A DNA stretch of 64,000 nucleotides from Pseudovirgaria hyperparasitica (lineage: Eukaryota; Ascomycota; Dothideomycetes; Acrospermales; Acrospermaceae). The stretch covers positions 930,001 through 994,000 of the forward strand of contig NW_022985562.1 in assembly GCF_010093815.1 (NCBI RefSeq). Reading direction: 5' to 3'. The notes beneath the pieces are model-generated. The model was not told the origin of the DNA, searched no databases, and saw nothing but the letters and a program-made list of their open reading frames with translations. Both the position numbers and the translations under genes were made by a program. Positions 31,335 to 43,083 of the stretch are shown one piece after another. Within the stretch, counting starts at the first letter, position 1. Every line of letters starts with the position of its first letter.

Positions 31335-33914
31335 TCAATACGACGGCACCCCAGGGTTGAAAAGCGCATTGCTTTGCTCAATCATTGTGTCGATCTGACC
31401 TGTACCCGTCGTTTCCAGACTCTGCATCAGCTCGACCTGTTGCTCTTGCGTCAGTCCAGAGTCCGGCTTGCCCAGACCCCAGTTTTGACTAGACAAGAAG
31501 TCTGCGGCTGGCAGGATATCCATGTTGTCAAAGTTGTACTGTTGCTCTGGGCTGAATCCGCCCAGCGCTTGCGAACCATTCGAAAAGCCAAGCGAATCCT
31601 GCGGTGGCATCGAGAATGCAGGATTCCATTGTGACATGTCAGGAAACGTAGTAGGCAGAGGATTAAATCCCGTGTTAGATTCAAACTCCGACCCCGTATA
31701 GGTGTCTTGATAAGGTTGATGAGGGTGGGGACTTGTCCTGTATGGGTCGCTTGGCGGCGGGTCTTGAAAATGGATGTGTCTGGTGGTTCCTACCAAGGAA
31801 TATGGAGAGTTGTTATTACCATAGCCAAGTGTACTGTTAAGTTGCTCCGGTGGAGTGTTCAGCGATGAGGTTGACACGGTGGCAGCAGGACTGGTCGTCC
31901 TCGATCGATTGACGTTTGAACCCTCGATAGACGTGCTGTCGGATGGTGAGCTTGCAGCGATAGGAATGTCTCCATCCTTTTCATATATCTTCATACAGGC
32001 CTGTGTGAGATGTCTGTACAGCTCCAGAGCTGAAGTCACTCCAGGCCATCGGGTCGAGGCTGACTCGATAATATCCAGGGCTGTTTTTAGGTGGTGCTCT
32101 ACATCCGTGCGTGGATGTAGTCGGCGGACCTCCGAGTACGAAAGACTCCAGAGCAAAGTGTTGATAGCCATGAAGATGGACTGCGCAAAGACCCAGGTAA
32201 TGTCGACGCTGCCCGTTTCGATTTGCTTGCGTTGCAGGTGTATGTTGTACTCACATGCATCATAGCACTGCAGAGCAGCTCTTTGCGAGGGTCTTGGTAC
32301 TTGAGGAGAGGGACGATATAAAAAGACTCTCATGGTGTTATACCTTCCAATAAACCTGTACAGTCGTTAGCCTTGCGTAAAATGACATCTATGTAGAGAT
32401 ACTGACCAGGTCTTCGTAAGCCCCGATCCAGCATCCATCTCAGGGCTCGTGTCACGCCACGCAATCAGCTTCGCCTCCATCTCTCGGAACCATGGATCTT
32501 GGTCGGACTTGGGGTCACGTCGCTTTCTCTGGTAAAGCTTTCGTCTGATTTCGACTTGCAGTAACCGCATCTTGCAAAAGTGTATCGAGATCCATTTCCG
32601 CAAGGATGTCTGGGGTGCTGGAAGTATGCCATCCTTTGTGATGTACTGATCGTCCACCAGTTCTGGGAAATTCACGTCAATGTGATCACGTCCGGTGGAA
32701 AAGGTAGCAGGACGACCAAGACCGTGTGCAAGGCCAAAATCCATAGTGGCCAGGCACCAGAATAGCCTACGTCTCATGTCAATCTGCAGAGGGTCGGCCA
32801 GCTGTCCGCCTCTGCCCCGCACCAGAGTTTTCTCTTCACTGATACCCAATGCTTGAGCAAGCCGCACAGCAAGACCGATTTGATAATAGACAGCCGTGCG
32901 AGTTGGTGTCAGGAGCGAATAGCCACCTACGAGGGCAAAACACTGTAGAGTGCTGAGGTTCATTGGGCGGATGGCTGGTTCCATGAACTTCAGGGCGGCT
33001 AGATAGTAACTATCAGCAAGTCCGGCGTACTGAGCATCCATTTTCTGTAAGCTGATTGCAATGACCATCCTTAGGCAGAAGTTTTTGTGAGGATCCGACG
33101 AGCCATTGTATATGTCTTCTACGTCTTGCGTAAAGGTGGGCTCATGGAAGAGCGGATACAAGGGATGCACTGGCTGCTTGTCAGCGTATGATTTCTTTAT
33201 GTTTGCCTTGGGGAGAGTTTGCAAACTAATTGTTCAAGGCGAATTACCTTTCATGTAGAAAAGTTGGACCAGCCGGTTGGTCAGGTCTCGTGTAGGCAGT
33301 TCTTCCGCGGCGACATTGCTGATGAGCGGGTATATTTTTGAAGTTGGCTTTTCTGTCTCCTTGGATGTCTGCTCCTTGATCATACGCTGTCGCGCATTCG
33401 GCACGATTTCTGATATACTTTTCGAATCGGTGAATTGCTTTGCGAGCTGCATCACTAATCGAGTGAGAGTTGTGCCGCTTGCAGAACCCAGGTATTTTGA
33501 CTCGTTGGTCTCGAGGATGTGCACAGAGGCAGCATTACGCACGGTATCTTCGGGATCTGGATCTCCATCGTCTTTCTCCAAGTCAGCGAGCTGCTTCTCC
33601 AGATCGCGGACCTTGTGCTGTAGATGGACGACGTAATTGCGGGGAATGCGGGTGCCTTTGGTAGGGTCGTAGTATTCGCAATGAGAATTGGTGCGCTCGC
33701 AAGGGCCGCAACGAGGGATGCCTGGATCGCAACGTGTTTTTCTCTACGACGGACGTCTCATTAGCTATGACTGAGCGTGTTGTGAGGATATCTGAGGATG
33801 ACAAGTAGTGCTCACAGTTCTGCAACGGCAACAGGCGGTTAAGGTATGTGCGACACGAGGCGATGGGTCTTGATTGCCGTCGGGCTTTGTCTGCGGCTTT
33901 CCGCCAGGATCCAT
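31335..33914 (-). CDS. Zn(II)2Cys6 transcription factor with fungal MHR domain
   Basis: Four exons, 33914-33816, 33743-33248, 33169-32407 and 32355-31335, give 792 residues; introns are 72, 78 and 51 nt. The first intron splits the zinc cluster, which reads ACCRCRTRKTRCDPG and then PRCGPCERTNSHCEYYDP (about residues 27-54). A dimerisation helix follows (NYVVHLQHKVRDLEKQLADL). For the second intron I chose the acceptor at 33170-33171 because it joins LVQLFYMK to VHPLYPLFHEPTFTQDV with a good branch site (GCTGAC) upstream. The MHR domain includes ALVGGYSLLTPTRTAVYYQI, RRRLFWCLATMDFGLAHGLGRP and, after the last splice, FLYRPSPQVPRPS and WVFAQSIFMAINTLLWSLSY. The C-terminal 250 residues are Ser/Pro/Asn/Gln-rich, a probable activation region. 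Target genes are unknown. It is divergent from the next regulator across 2.2 kb. Confidence 0.88.
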
Positions 33915-36072
33915 ATTTAAGGTGTTACAAGGAGCAAGGAATTATGGAGCGGAACGGACTGGTGGGTCGAGTAATTGGGTGGTAGTGTGTCTTCCATGCC
34001 ACAGAGACAGGCGCAAGTTTAATGAGGTTCTGTAGAGATGTGGGACGGTTGGACGAGAAGCAAAACGCGGCAACGAGAGAGGCCAAAGTGGCAGCGTGGA
34101 GTGGAGAGAGAGGATGAAGGATGGGCGAGTGTCGAGTCGAGGAGTATTCAGAGTTGGATGCTGGAAGGATTGGGAGTCGCGGCAGGGATAGAGGAATCGA
34201 TCAATGGGTAATAGAGCAGAGCACAGGCTTCCGATGTTCTGTTGTGAAGTAGTAATGAGTAGTAGTAGGATGGAGGAAGCAGGACGATGCACACGACGAC
34301 GACGATACACGACGTTGCAGTTGTTGAGTAGTCTCCAAGGAAGAGCCCACACCCGAGCCAACTAAACTACGTATTCCTATTACCCTAGAGATTAGACTAA
34401 CTGGATAGATAGCAGCATCAAACGATTCGAATTCCAGTGGATGTCTAGAGGGAGATCTGTGAAGATTAGTGGGGCAATACCATGAATGCAGATGCCGCTG
34501 CTTGTGCCGTTCCGTCTGTCAGCGTCTCGCCTACATTTAACGTTAATTATCCTGACCTCGGGCCCAAGTGAACAAACAGCAAGCCAAACAAGTCTTGTAA
34601 AGGAAAAGCTTCCCGCCATAGTTTGTTTGTGTGCGGCCTCGGCTGATCATTTCAACTCATTTCTGGTTCGCAGGGCTGGCTTAGGCCTGAGGGTGGGCTG
34701 GGCGAGTTGGCGGTGGCAACGGTGTAGATAGACTATACAGGCTGTGACTACAGGACTGCAGAATCACAGGTAATCCAGGTAATCCATTTGCTCAAGCTCC
34801 AATCACCAATGTACATACACACTACATACTGCATACAACATGGCTTGCTATTAATGCCCGAATGGTGCCACATGGTAGGGCATGCATACATATGTAGTCG
34901 GTAGGGAGATATTGATGCCTGTCTGACAAAAGATACTTATGTAGTAGTATTACACCTTGGGTAACCAGCGATAATATAATATTAATAATCAGCAATACGC
35001 AGATTATACCCGTGCATGTCCAGAATTGGCGTGTAGATCGTAGCCACCGCTGCCGAACAGGTACCCGATCATCTCCACAGTGCACAGCCACTTGGCAGCA
35101 GTAAGCAGCTGATTAATAATACCTTACCAGCCAGCCTTACGTACGAATACTTACTGTGTATCCGTAACATAGCATAACCGGGATAATGTCTACTCGGTCC
35201 CGCGTCCGAGCTCTCCAATATCGTCATATCAACTGCTTACACTACTAATACCCACTAATTACTGCTGCTGCCCTGTACACAACATCTTCACTCTATACAC
35301 CTCCATACTTATAACCACTTTTCGAGATACGTCGGCCTACATGATAGCCACCCGACTCCAGAAACAATTGCAACCGTCATAACAACAATCAATCAAACCG
35401 ATCATAACGACTAATTACCACCACCACGCCTTCGCTCATCAGCTTGCGGCTGCGGCTTTGCAATCCCCACCTTGGCCCTCCGCCATCTCCTCCACCCTCC
35501 CTCATCCCTCCTCCCACCGTCCGATGGTCCAGGGAAGTGAAACCAGATCCACTTTCAGCGCCCCGTCGCGTTCGCAAGGCTGCAAGTAATTTATTAACAG
35601 ACTGCTCCATTCGTCTCTGACTGGATAGTCTTGTCGCTGTAGTTTCAGATCCAGTCTCCCTCCTCCTCCCCTCCGATCCTCTCACGGACCCTCCTTACTG
35701 ACTGACTCCTCTCCACCCTTCAGCCGCTTCTCGACTTCAGGTAAGTGCGCGATCATCTAATTATATCACACACAAGCGAACTGCTCTTCAACTCTTCTTC
35801 TGCTGCCAGGGGCTTTGCTACCCGTCGCGTGGCCATGCTGCTATCCTTGCGACTTGTTATGCATGCATGAGCACTGCTGCTGATCTAATAAGATGATCGA
35901 CCTCCACTGTACTTCTATTCAATACTTTTTCAGTCCTCTTCAGCTCCATTACTCTTTTTTTCTCTTTACATTCTGTCCTTGATATCTGTTCCCTTTGCCA
36001 ATGTGCCAGAAATCACACGTCGTTGCCTTTTTTTTACTGTCCGACACACGGACACTGGGTTGACTTCGCGCC
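33915..36072. promoter_or_regulatory. 2.2 kb divergent region between two Zn2Cys6 regulator genes
   Basis: This region must contain both promoters and probably a long 5' leader of the right-hand gene. A good GTAAGT donor at 35741 and a pyrimidine-rich acceptor at 35807-35809 suggest a 69 nt leader intron. Segments at 34740-35000 and 35150-35330 are AT-rich with many TAATA elements. No gene recognised. Confidence 0.45.
35741..35809 (+). other. Candidate leader intron upstream of the polyQ regulator gene
   Basis: The donor is CTTCAG followed by GTAAGTGC and the acceptor is CTTCTGCTGCCAG. The length of 69 nt fits local introns. It lies about 260 bases before the start codon, so it would be in the untranslated leader. 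No transcript data support it. Confidence 0.35.
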
Positions 36073-38294
36073 ATGCCTGCAGACACCACTGCATCATCAT
36101 CACCCTTCACCTTTCCACACGCTGGACACCTCATGGTCCTGGAAACTCCGCTGTTGCGCGTGAGTCGCCCAGTGGCTGCTTGCTCACGATGTAGAGCTGC
36201 CAAAGTCAAATGTGACGGCAAACTGCCCGCCTGCACTGCCTGCGAAAAGTCAAACAAAGCCGCCGAATGTAGCTCCACCAACGACCAATTCGCTCGCGGC
36301 AAGGAACGAAGCTATGTCGCCACGCTCGAGACGAGGGTGGAGAAGCTCGAAAGGAGGATTGCTGAAGCTCGGGCTAGACGAAAGTCTTCCACCACTGGCA
36401 TGACCGACTTTGACGATGCTTTCACCTCTCCAAAACTATCAACGGATTTGCCTGGCAGAAACAAGACGACGAGCGCTCGTGCTGCTCGCCGGAAAGAGGC
36501 CAGTGACATTGATAATCTGGTCTCGGACTTTGGTCTCTTGTAAGTGTCTGCGTGTACTGCATCCACCTCCGTATCTCTCTCTATATGCTCACGTGCTCTC
36601 AGAGCTGTCAATGCTACTGCACGCGATTTCCACGGTTTCACCACTCCCATGTCTTATGCACGCCTCATACTCTCTACTTGTACAAAGGAACCTCTGCCGA
36701 ATACCACACCTCAAGATCTACCACCACGTTATGCCGCGACTCCCCTGATCCAGCACTATCTCAATAACGTCTTTGTACTATTACCCGTCTTTGAAGAGGC
36801 AAGTTTCTGGTCTTCGGTCGACGCGGTGTACAATCCAGAAGTACGGAAACCCTTGCCTTTCGACTACTGGACTGTAAGAATGGTTCTAGCCTTATCATCC
36901 ATTTCGCTGTCTCAGCAGCGGGGCGATGCGCAGTATTTCGATGCTGTGGGTCATGTGACTGCTGCTTTGGAGTTCGCTGAAGATGTGCTTCATCCTGGCT
37001 TCGTCGCTACTATCCAGGCTTTGGTGCTGCTTGTGGAATTTGCTATGATGGATCCGCACCACTTTGACAGCTGGCATCTGATCGGAGCCGCCTCACGAGC
37101 CATGGTGGATATTGGCATGCATCAGGATCCCCTGAAAGCTCTCCACTCCGGCAAGTCAAAACTCGAGCTCCGACGGCGCGTTTACTGGTGTGTCTTTGCT
37201 TTGGATAGGTGTGTCATTTCAAGATTAACTTCCGTATTGAGTCCAGTTCTTATACCTTCTAGGTCAACTTCGCTGGTACAGACCAGAGCGTTCTCTTTCT
37301 CGGACGATTCAGCAACCGTTGCTCATCCTTTCGCCGCCTCCATATCCTCGCCGAGCACGAAAACGCAAAAGACCCAGTTCTGGCTGCAGAATTTCGACAC
37401 AGCCGCCCAGTTCTTCAAGATCCGTCAACTACAGTCGGAATGGTACACCAAACTCTTCCAGTCGGGTCGAGAACCCTGGCCAGACGCGTATGGCTACATA
37501 TGGAAGACCTACCGGCAGATGACCGATTGGTACAACAACATCTCAAAGAACACGTTGCCAAACACACAGGCCTTCTTCGAGCTCGAAGTACTGTACAGCT
37601 ACGTCTACGTGCTCTCCCCGAGCCCTCGCTGCCCGGCAATCAGCAACTACGCCCAACGCCTCATCTTCGAGCACTGCATCGCCTACGCCATCAACCTCCG
37701 CGCAATCATGAGAGACAAATCCTCCCCGACAACCAAGATCCCCCTCACTTTCTACGACGCCATGCGCGCCTACATGACCGGCCGCCAATTCGTCGACGTC
37801 CTCCAGCGCAACCTCGACGTCCTCCTCAACCCAATCCCGCCCACCCCGCCCGCCTCCTCCGGGCCCCTCACCTCCTCCGAACCCATCGACCCCTTTGCCG
37901 CTCCCCCCGAAATCAACCCGCCCTCCTTCCCAACCCCGGCAATCCCCCAACCCTCCTCCTCCCTCGACGGCACAGAACATCCCCCCTCGCTCAACGACCC
38001 GCCCGCAAGAGCCCTCCGCGCCATCAACGACTTCACCGACATCCTCGCACGCTTCGGCATGCGCTTCGGCTACATCAACTGGCGCGACCGCTTCCAGAAG
38101 GAGAGCGCCTCGGTCGTCAACCAGCTCTATGCCCGCTCGTCGGTCTCGCCGCCGCCATCCACGTCGCCTGTATACGGCGGTCATGGCCATTCCTTACAAC
38201 AACATACGCAACATGCACAACAACATACGCAACATACCCAACACACACAACAAGACTACCACCAAACAACAAGTCTACACTCATCCATGCACCT

Positions 38295-38388
<94 letters not shown>

Positions 38389-38414
38389 CNNNNNNNNNNN
38401 NNNNNNNNNNNNNN

Positions 38415-38510
<96 letters not shown>

Positions 38511-38823
38511 GCAACAGCAGCACCCCCAACACACACACTCATACCCAGCCTACTCACAGCACCACCTACCCCCAACCCTATCCCCAGCGCCCTACAGCTG
38601 GGCAAACTCAGGCGCTGGAGGCGGCGGAAGTGGTAGTGGTGGAAGCGGAGCAGGAGGAGCAGGAGCAGCAGGAGGAGGAGGTGGTGGAAGTGGAGGAGTC
38701 GGATCCGCGACCATGCCAGCACCACAATATCAATACCCCATCCCATCGCCAAACAGCAACAGCCATTGGGATTCGTCTCCGGGCGCGGAACTCAGGCCGC
38801 AATTTCCTGGGCCTATGGGTTAA
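36073..38823 (+). CDS. Zn(II)2Cys6 transcription factor with very long polyglutamine tract (contains assembly gap)
   Basis: Three exons, 36073-36539, 36603-37208 and 37263-38823, give about 877 residues. The zinc cluster is AACSRCRAAKVKCDG and ACTACEKSNKAAEC (about residues 35-64), followed by the coiled-coil ERSYVATLETRVEKLERRI. After the first splice the MHR domain reads VNATARDFHGF, LPFDYWTVRMVLALSSISLS, HFDSWHLIGAASRAMVDIGM and RRRVYWCVFALDR, then STSLVQTRAFSFSDDS across the second splice. The second intron (54 nt) is a multiple of three without an in-frame stop. The C-terminal part holds Pro-rich segments, a polyglutamine run of over 70 residues coded almost only by CAA (38296-38520) with 25 undetermined bases at 38390-38414, and a Gly-rich stretch. 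True tract length is unknown. Regulatory target unknown. Confidence 0.88.
38296..38520 (+). repeat. (CAA)n microsatellite coding polyglutamine, with a 25-base run of N
   Basis: Uninterrupted CAA triplets flank an assembly gap at 38390-38414; only the last few codons switch to CAG. The gap size is probably nominal, so the repeat number and even the frame across the gap rest on the assembler, although the glutamine frame continues on both sides. Confidence 0.95.
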
Positions 38824-39420
38824 GTTGGCTGGGAGCTGGGGATGGGAAGGAGGGGAGAGGGGAGAAAGGGGGAAGGGGGTTGGGGAGAAGGAGTTTGTTG
38901 TAAGACAGATGACAGATGACAGATGACAGAGATACAGACAGATAGTTTGGGGCGATATATATATATACCATAATGTTTTGTTTTTGTGTGTGTTGTATGT
39001 TGTGTGTGTGTGTGTTGTAATTATGTTGTGTGTCGTGTGCCTCTTTTTATATCTGACGGCGGCCATGTGATCTTTTGCTATTAGCGCGTATACGAGAGAT
39101 ATATACACACACACAAGGATCAAACCCCTTTTATTTGATTTTTGGTGTTATCTTCTTCGGCGGCGAGGCTAGTCCTATGCAACAGCTCTCCCTCTTCTTT
39201 TCTTCTCTGCTTTTCTCTTCTTCTTTTCTTCTCTTCTTCTCTCTTCCCCTCTTTACTCTACTCTTCTCCCCCAACCCGATTCCATAATACCCCCCTTCCT
39301 CCATCCTCCATCCTCCGTCCTCCATCCTCCGTCCTCCATCCTCCGTCCTCCATCCTCCGTCCTCCATCCTCCGTCCTCCATCCTCCGTCCTCCATCCTCC
39401 ATCCTCTACCCCCAACCCAG
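38824..39420. other. Low-complexity convergent 3' region
   Basis: Between the stop codons of two converging genes lie a G/A-rich stretch, TA and TG microsatellites (38955-39030), a C/T-rich tract (39180-39280) and a 14 bp minisatellite. No gene. Confidence 0.7.
39297..39410. repeat. 14 bp minisatellite, about eight copies
   Basis: Units alternate CCTCCAT and CCTCCGT, forming a 14 bp period (CCTCCATCCTCCGT) repeated with almost no error just downstream of the VPS9-type gene stop codon. Confidence 0.9.
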
Positions 39421-42198
39421 CTAGGTATCACTCGTCAACCGCAAACAGGCATCCACCGCAAGCCCCACCCGGCCCTGCTTCTCCCGCACCACATCGTCAA
39501 TGACCTCGCGGTCCAGACTCGGAAACATGCCCGCCAGCGTTTCCACCACCGTCCTGTGCTCCTTGACCTGCAGCTTGCGCGCTTCCTCCGTCTCCGCAGA
39601 CGCCTGGCGTGCTGCTGCGTCTTCGGCGCTCAGGCGCTGCATTTGCTGGGCTTGGCCTCCTGGTGGCTTGTGCTGTTGCTGCTGTTGCTGCTGTTGCTGC
39701 GTCGGTCTTCCTTCCGTTGAGCCCCGCTGCGGGGTATGATGATGTTGTTGTTGTTGTTGCTGTTGTTGCTGTTGTTGCTGTTGTTGCGTCTGTGCAGGGT
39801 TGGGTGAAAGGCGTGCCGGCGTGGCAGGCTGTGGCGTGAGCGCCGGGTGCGGGCTCTGATGCGAAGTCGAGGGGGGTGTATCGTCGCCGAAGATGCGCCC
39901 GATTGTGCTGAGCGGGCTGCGAATTGTTCGAAGTAGACCAGAAACCGCATCCGCCTCGTCGTCTCCACTGCCGCTCTCCTTCTCGTTTGGCCTCGTCGCT
40001 GGTGCCTGGCTTAGCTGTGCAGCGGCTTGCCCTTGGCCGCGCGTGCTCGCTCTCCTGCGCGACGGGGGCACCTGCTCGGCGTCCAAGCTGTTTCTGGGCG
40101 TGACTTCGGCACGAGCTAGCGCGCTTTTCTCGGGGAGGTGCATGTGCGGGCTGGGACGGCGCTGGTGACCGGGGCCGCCGCGCTGGGAGCCGGTGGATGA
40201 GGAGCTCGGCGCTCGAGTGGGCTCACTGGCGGACTCCTCGGAGGCACGGTGGCGCTCAGCAATGGCGGAGACAGCCGCTTCGACATTTGCTTCGAAGTCG
40301 GCGTCGGAGATGGTGAGGGATGTGCGGTCGAGGTTTTCAATGAATTGGACGGCGCCCATCTACATACAAGGCGTTGGTGAGTTATAGTGAACAGGACAAA
40401 CGGGTTTTGGGAGACATTACAAGGGAAGACATATAATAGCCCGCTTCACCGTTGAGCTTGTCCTGGTTTCGGAAGCGGAGGATATATTGGACGTTCGAAA
40501 CAAGATGTTCTGGATTAGCTTGGAGGACGGTGTAGATGAGCAGAGGAACAAAGGAGTCCGCCGATGTGTCGGTTTGCTGGTTTCTGAGAAATCCTACGAC
40601 TCTATTAGTGGCAATAGATGATGTTCAACGGTACACCTTACCAAAGATCACTTTACAGCAGTTCAGGACGCAGATCACTTTATCGCGCGGCGCCCGGTAA
40701 CTCCTTATTTTGAGCAGCTCTTGTGCAGTGGTCAGCAACGGACAGACTATGCAAGATTCAAGCTCGTACCTTGTTGGGCTAGCTGAAGGAATTTCCGGCC
40801 TTTCTCTCCAATCGTGGGAATGTCTAAATGCTCCTCGTTCACCCATTGGTATATGCGTACTTTCTGTGACAGGACCTCGTCCCTTTCTACATCTTCCTGG
40901 TGCTGACCCTTCCGTCCTGGTGCTTCGGAATTCTGTGTGGCTCGCCGCCGACCGTTCAAGGACGGTTCGGGTGGTGGTATTGCCGGCGAGAAAGTCTGAG
41001 TGTACAGTCTGTTCATGACGAGCTTTTCCATACCCTCCTTTGCGTTCTCGAATTCAGCATCTGATACCACTCTCCACACTTCACACTGCGCCATCTTCTT
41101 GCTTATGAACTCCAAAAAGTCGCTAATGATCTTGACTTGTTCGTGTACCATCCATTGCTTCTTCCCGAATTCTAAAAGAAACGAACGCAGGAATCTGGCA
41201 ACGGGATCTGCGGTACGATGTCGGAGTTGTTCGAGAAACCTGTGGAAGTCGAAGGGTAGATCTGGTTCTGGGTCAGGGGGAGGAGGCTTGAAAACGGGAT
41301 TTTGCGAATTAGAAGATACTGCAGGGTCAGACGCTTGTGTGTTTTCCTTCGATAAGGGGGTTAGGGTCAGAGATGACGACCTAGGGGGTGGTGACTGTAA
41401 GGGTTCTGTCCCGGACACATTCTTGTCGCGGAGGTGAGCTAGGGCTTCGCTTTGCAAAGGCTCGAGGCTAGATTTCCGGGGAGGATTTGACACTGGCGAG
41501 CCAAAGTTGGGGCCAGCCGCAAGTCGAGGTGACATTATTTCTTCTACGCCAGGGCCATTCATTCCCTCGCCAAACTGGTCCATTATGCTCTGTATCTCCG
41601 ACTTTGAATCGTCTTGCTCCGCTTCGTCCTTCTCTTGGTGTCCCAGCTCGTCATTTTCGTCTCCTCGCGCAACACCCTTGCCGTGGGTATCTAGTGGAGA
41701 GGTTTTGGAAGGGGATGCGCTTCGATCACGGTATTTTTCGTCCTTGGGGGGAGGCGGTGGTGGAGAAGGTGATGCTACGGGGGGCTTCACATCTTGAGCA
41801 ATGCCATCACTTGAGGGCTCTACACTCGCGGACGCATCCTTGGGTCGAAAGACCAAAGTCATCTGCTGCGGCCTCGTGCCTTGCGTATTCTGACTGACAT
41901 TTCCAGCCATGTCTGTGGACGCCTTCTCCTCATTGCTCAAGACTTCTTGAACTTCTACGGCAGCATCCGAGGCTCCTTCTTGCAGCTTTCTATCAGGAGT
42001 AGTGACATCATTGTGTGTCTCGTGCTCTGTGTGGTCGAGACGGCCGTGTGTCTCTTGGGCCGTGTCGCCGCTTGTTGAAGACACTGGAGGTGGAACAGGA
42101 TTGGTATCGTCTTTGATGGCTGTGTCCCTGTCTTTGGACGGAGTAGACAGCTTCTGACCCTCAGGGGATGTACTAGCTGGAGGGGGAGACGAAGACAT
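39421..42198 (-). CDS. VPS9: VPS9-domain and CUE-domain guanine nucleotide exchange factor for Rab5-type GTPases
   Basis: Vps9 activates Vps21/Rab5 GTPases in endosome and vacuole traffic, and its CUE domain binds ubiquitin. Four exons, 42198-40770, 40719-40642, 40593-40421 and 40359-39421, give 872 residues; introns are 50, 48 and 61 nt. The first 270 residues are acidic and Pro/Ser-rich. A helical bundle follows (PFDFHRFLEQLRHRTADPVA). The VPS9 domain runs about 470-600: KVRIYQWVNEEHLDIP, RAPRDKVICVLNCCKVIFG, then ADSFVPLLIYTVLQANP (Asp finger and Tyr), HLVSNVQYILRF, LNGEAGYYMSSLMGAVQFIE. The CUE domain ends the protein (VVETLAGMFPSLDREVIDDV with the MFP motif). Between them are Ser-rich segments and two polyQ runs. 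At 872 residues it is about twice yeast Vps9, because of the disordered insertions. Confidence 0.92.
39665..39790 (-). repeat. Polyglutamine-coding CAG/CAA repeats in the VPS9-type gene
   Basis: Two runs of glutamine codons, separated by a His-rich and Gly/Arg/Pro segment, lie between the VPS9 and CUE domains. The codons are mixed CAA and CAG, unlike the pure CAA run of the nearby regulator. Confidence 0.85.
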
Positions 42199-43083
42199 AG
42201 GCGGTGGACATGGGGAATCTGGATAGACGTCAAGAGCTGGGCGATGTTGAACTCAGGTAAATGGCAAGCGAAGAGTGTGATTGAAGCAGAGGATCACGAC
42301 GGTATAGCAGGCCAGTTGATAAGAAAGAATCGCAGCGCAGAGTGAGGATTGTTGTGAGAGGAAGCTCACGACCGACAAATGTTGAAGCATTGCACTGCAG
42401 CATAGAAGCAGGTTCCCCACTTGTTTTGTGCTCACGGGTCTCAAAGCCACGCCACGAGTTCACGAGCGAGCATGGAAGTGATATTACTCTACACCACGCC
42501 AAGCTGACACGTATCTCTCTGAGATAGGACATTCGATTGATCATCTCTAGTATCAGGTTCAATCAGCTCGATACTAGGCATTGTGATTTGTATAGATCAG
42601 CATAAAACAGACTATAAGTTGTACCGCCACTTTGCTGCCTCAGGACTTCTACAGGGATCCGTGGGTGACAGGCCGAGGTCGGTGCAAAGCTACCGTATTT
42701 CTAGGCATAGGTGCGTAAATTCTGAACCGTCTCCCATCCATGCTAATCGTCCACTGTCACTTTAGCATCAATAAACATAGGAAATCGTGACGACGACAGA
42801 AAGAAGTAGCCGTTACACAGCCCTGGCTCTCAGAATCAATAGTGTTAATCACGATTCAGAAAGAGTGTTAAGACGGAGCGAATATATCAGGTGTATTGCT
42901 AGTCATCAATAAACTAGATACGAGATGTGTTCTTCTTCTTGATATACAATACATTTTCCTCCAACGCCGTTTCCGATGGTACGGTATCCTGTGGTATATA
43001 GATAGAAGCAAGATTCTAATGATAAATGGGCATCATGTATCCAAATCTCCAAAACATAGCAAAACAGCCGATTTTGATGACCT
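42199..43083. other. Upstream region of the VPS9-type gene
   Basis: 885 bases between the VPS9-type start and the MFS transporter stop, both genes reading leftward. The left part is the VPS9 promoter and leader. Nothing else is evident. Confidence 0.45.

Noticed and set aside
37440-38926. Long alternative plus frames across the polyQ region reading polyT and polyN
   Set aside because: These are frame shifts of the CAA repeat and its Pro-rich flank; the polyQ frame continues from the zinc-cluster exons.
38956-39030. TA and TG microsatellites as a possible transposon end
   Set aside because: No inverted termini, target duplications or coding remnant are present; simple slippage explains them.
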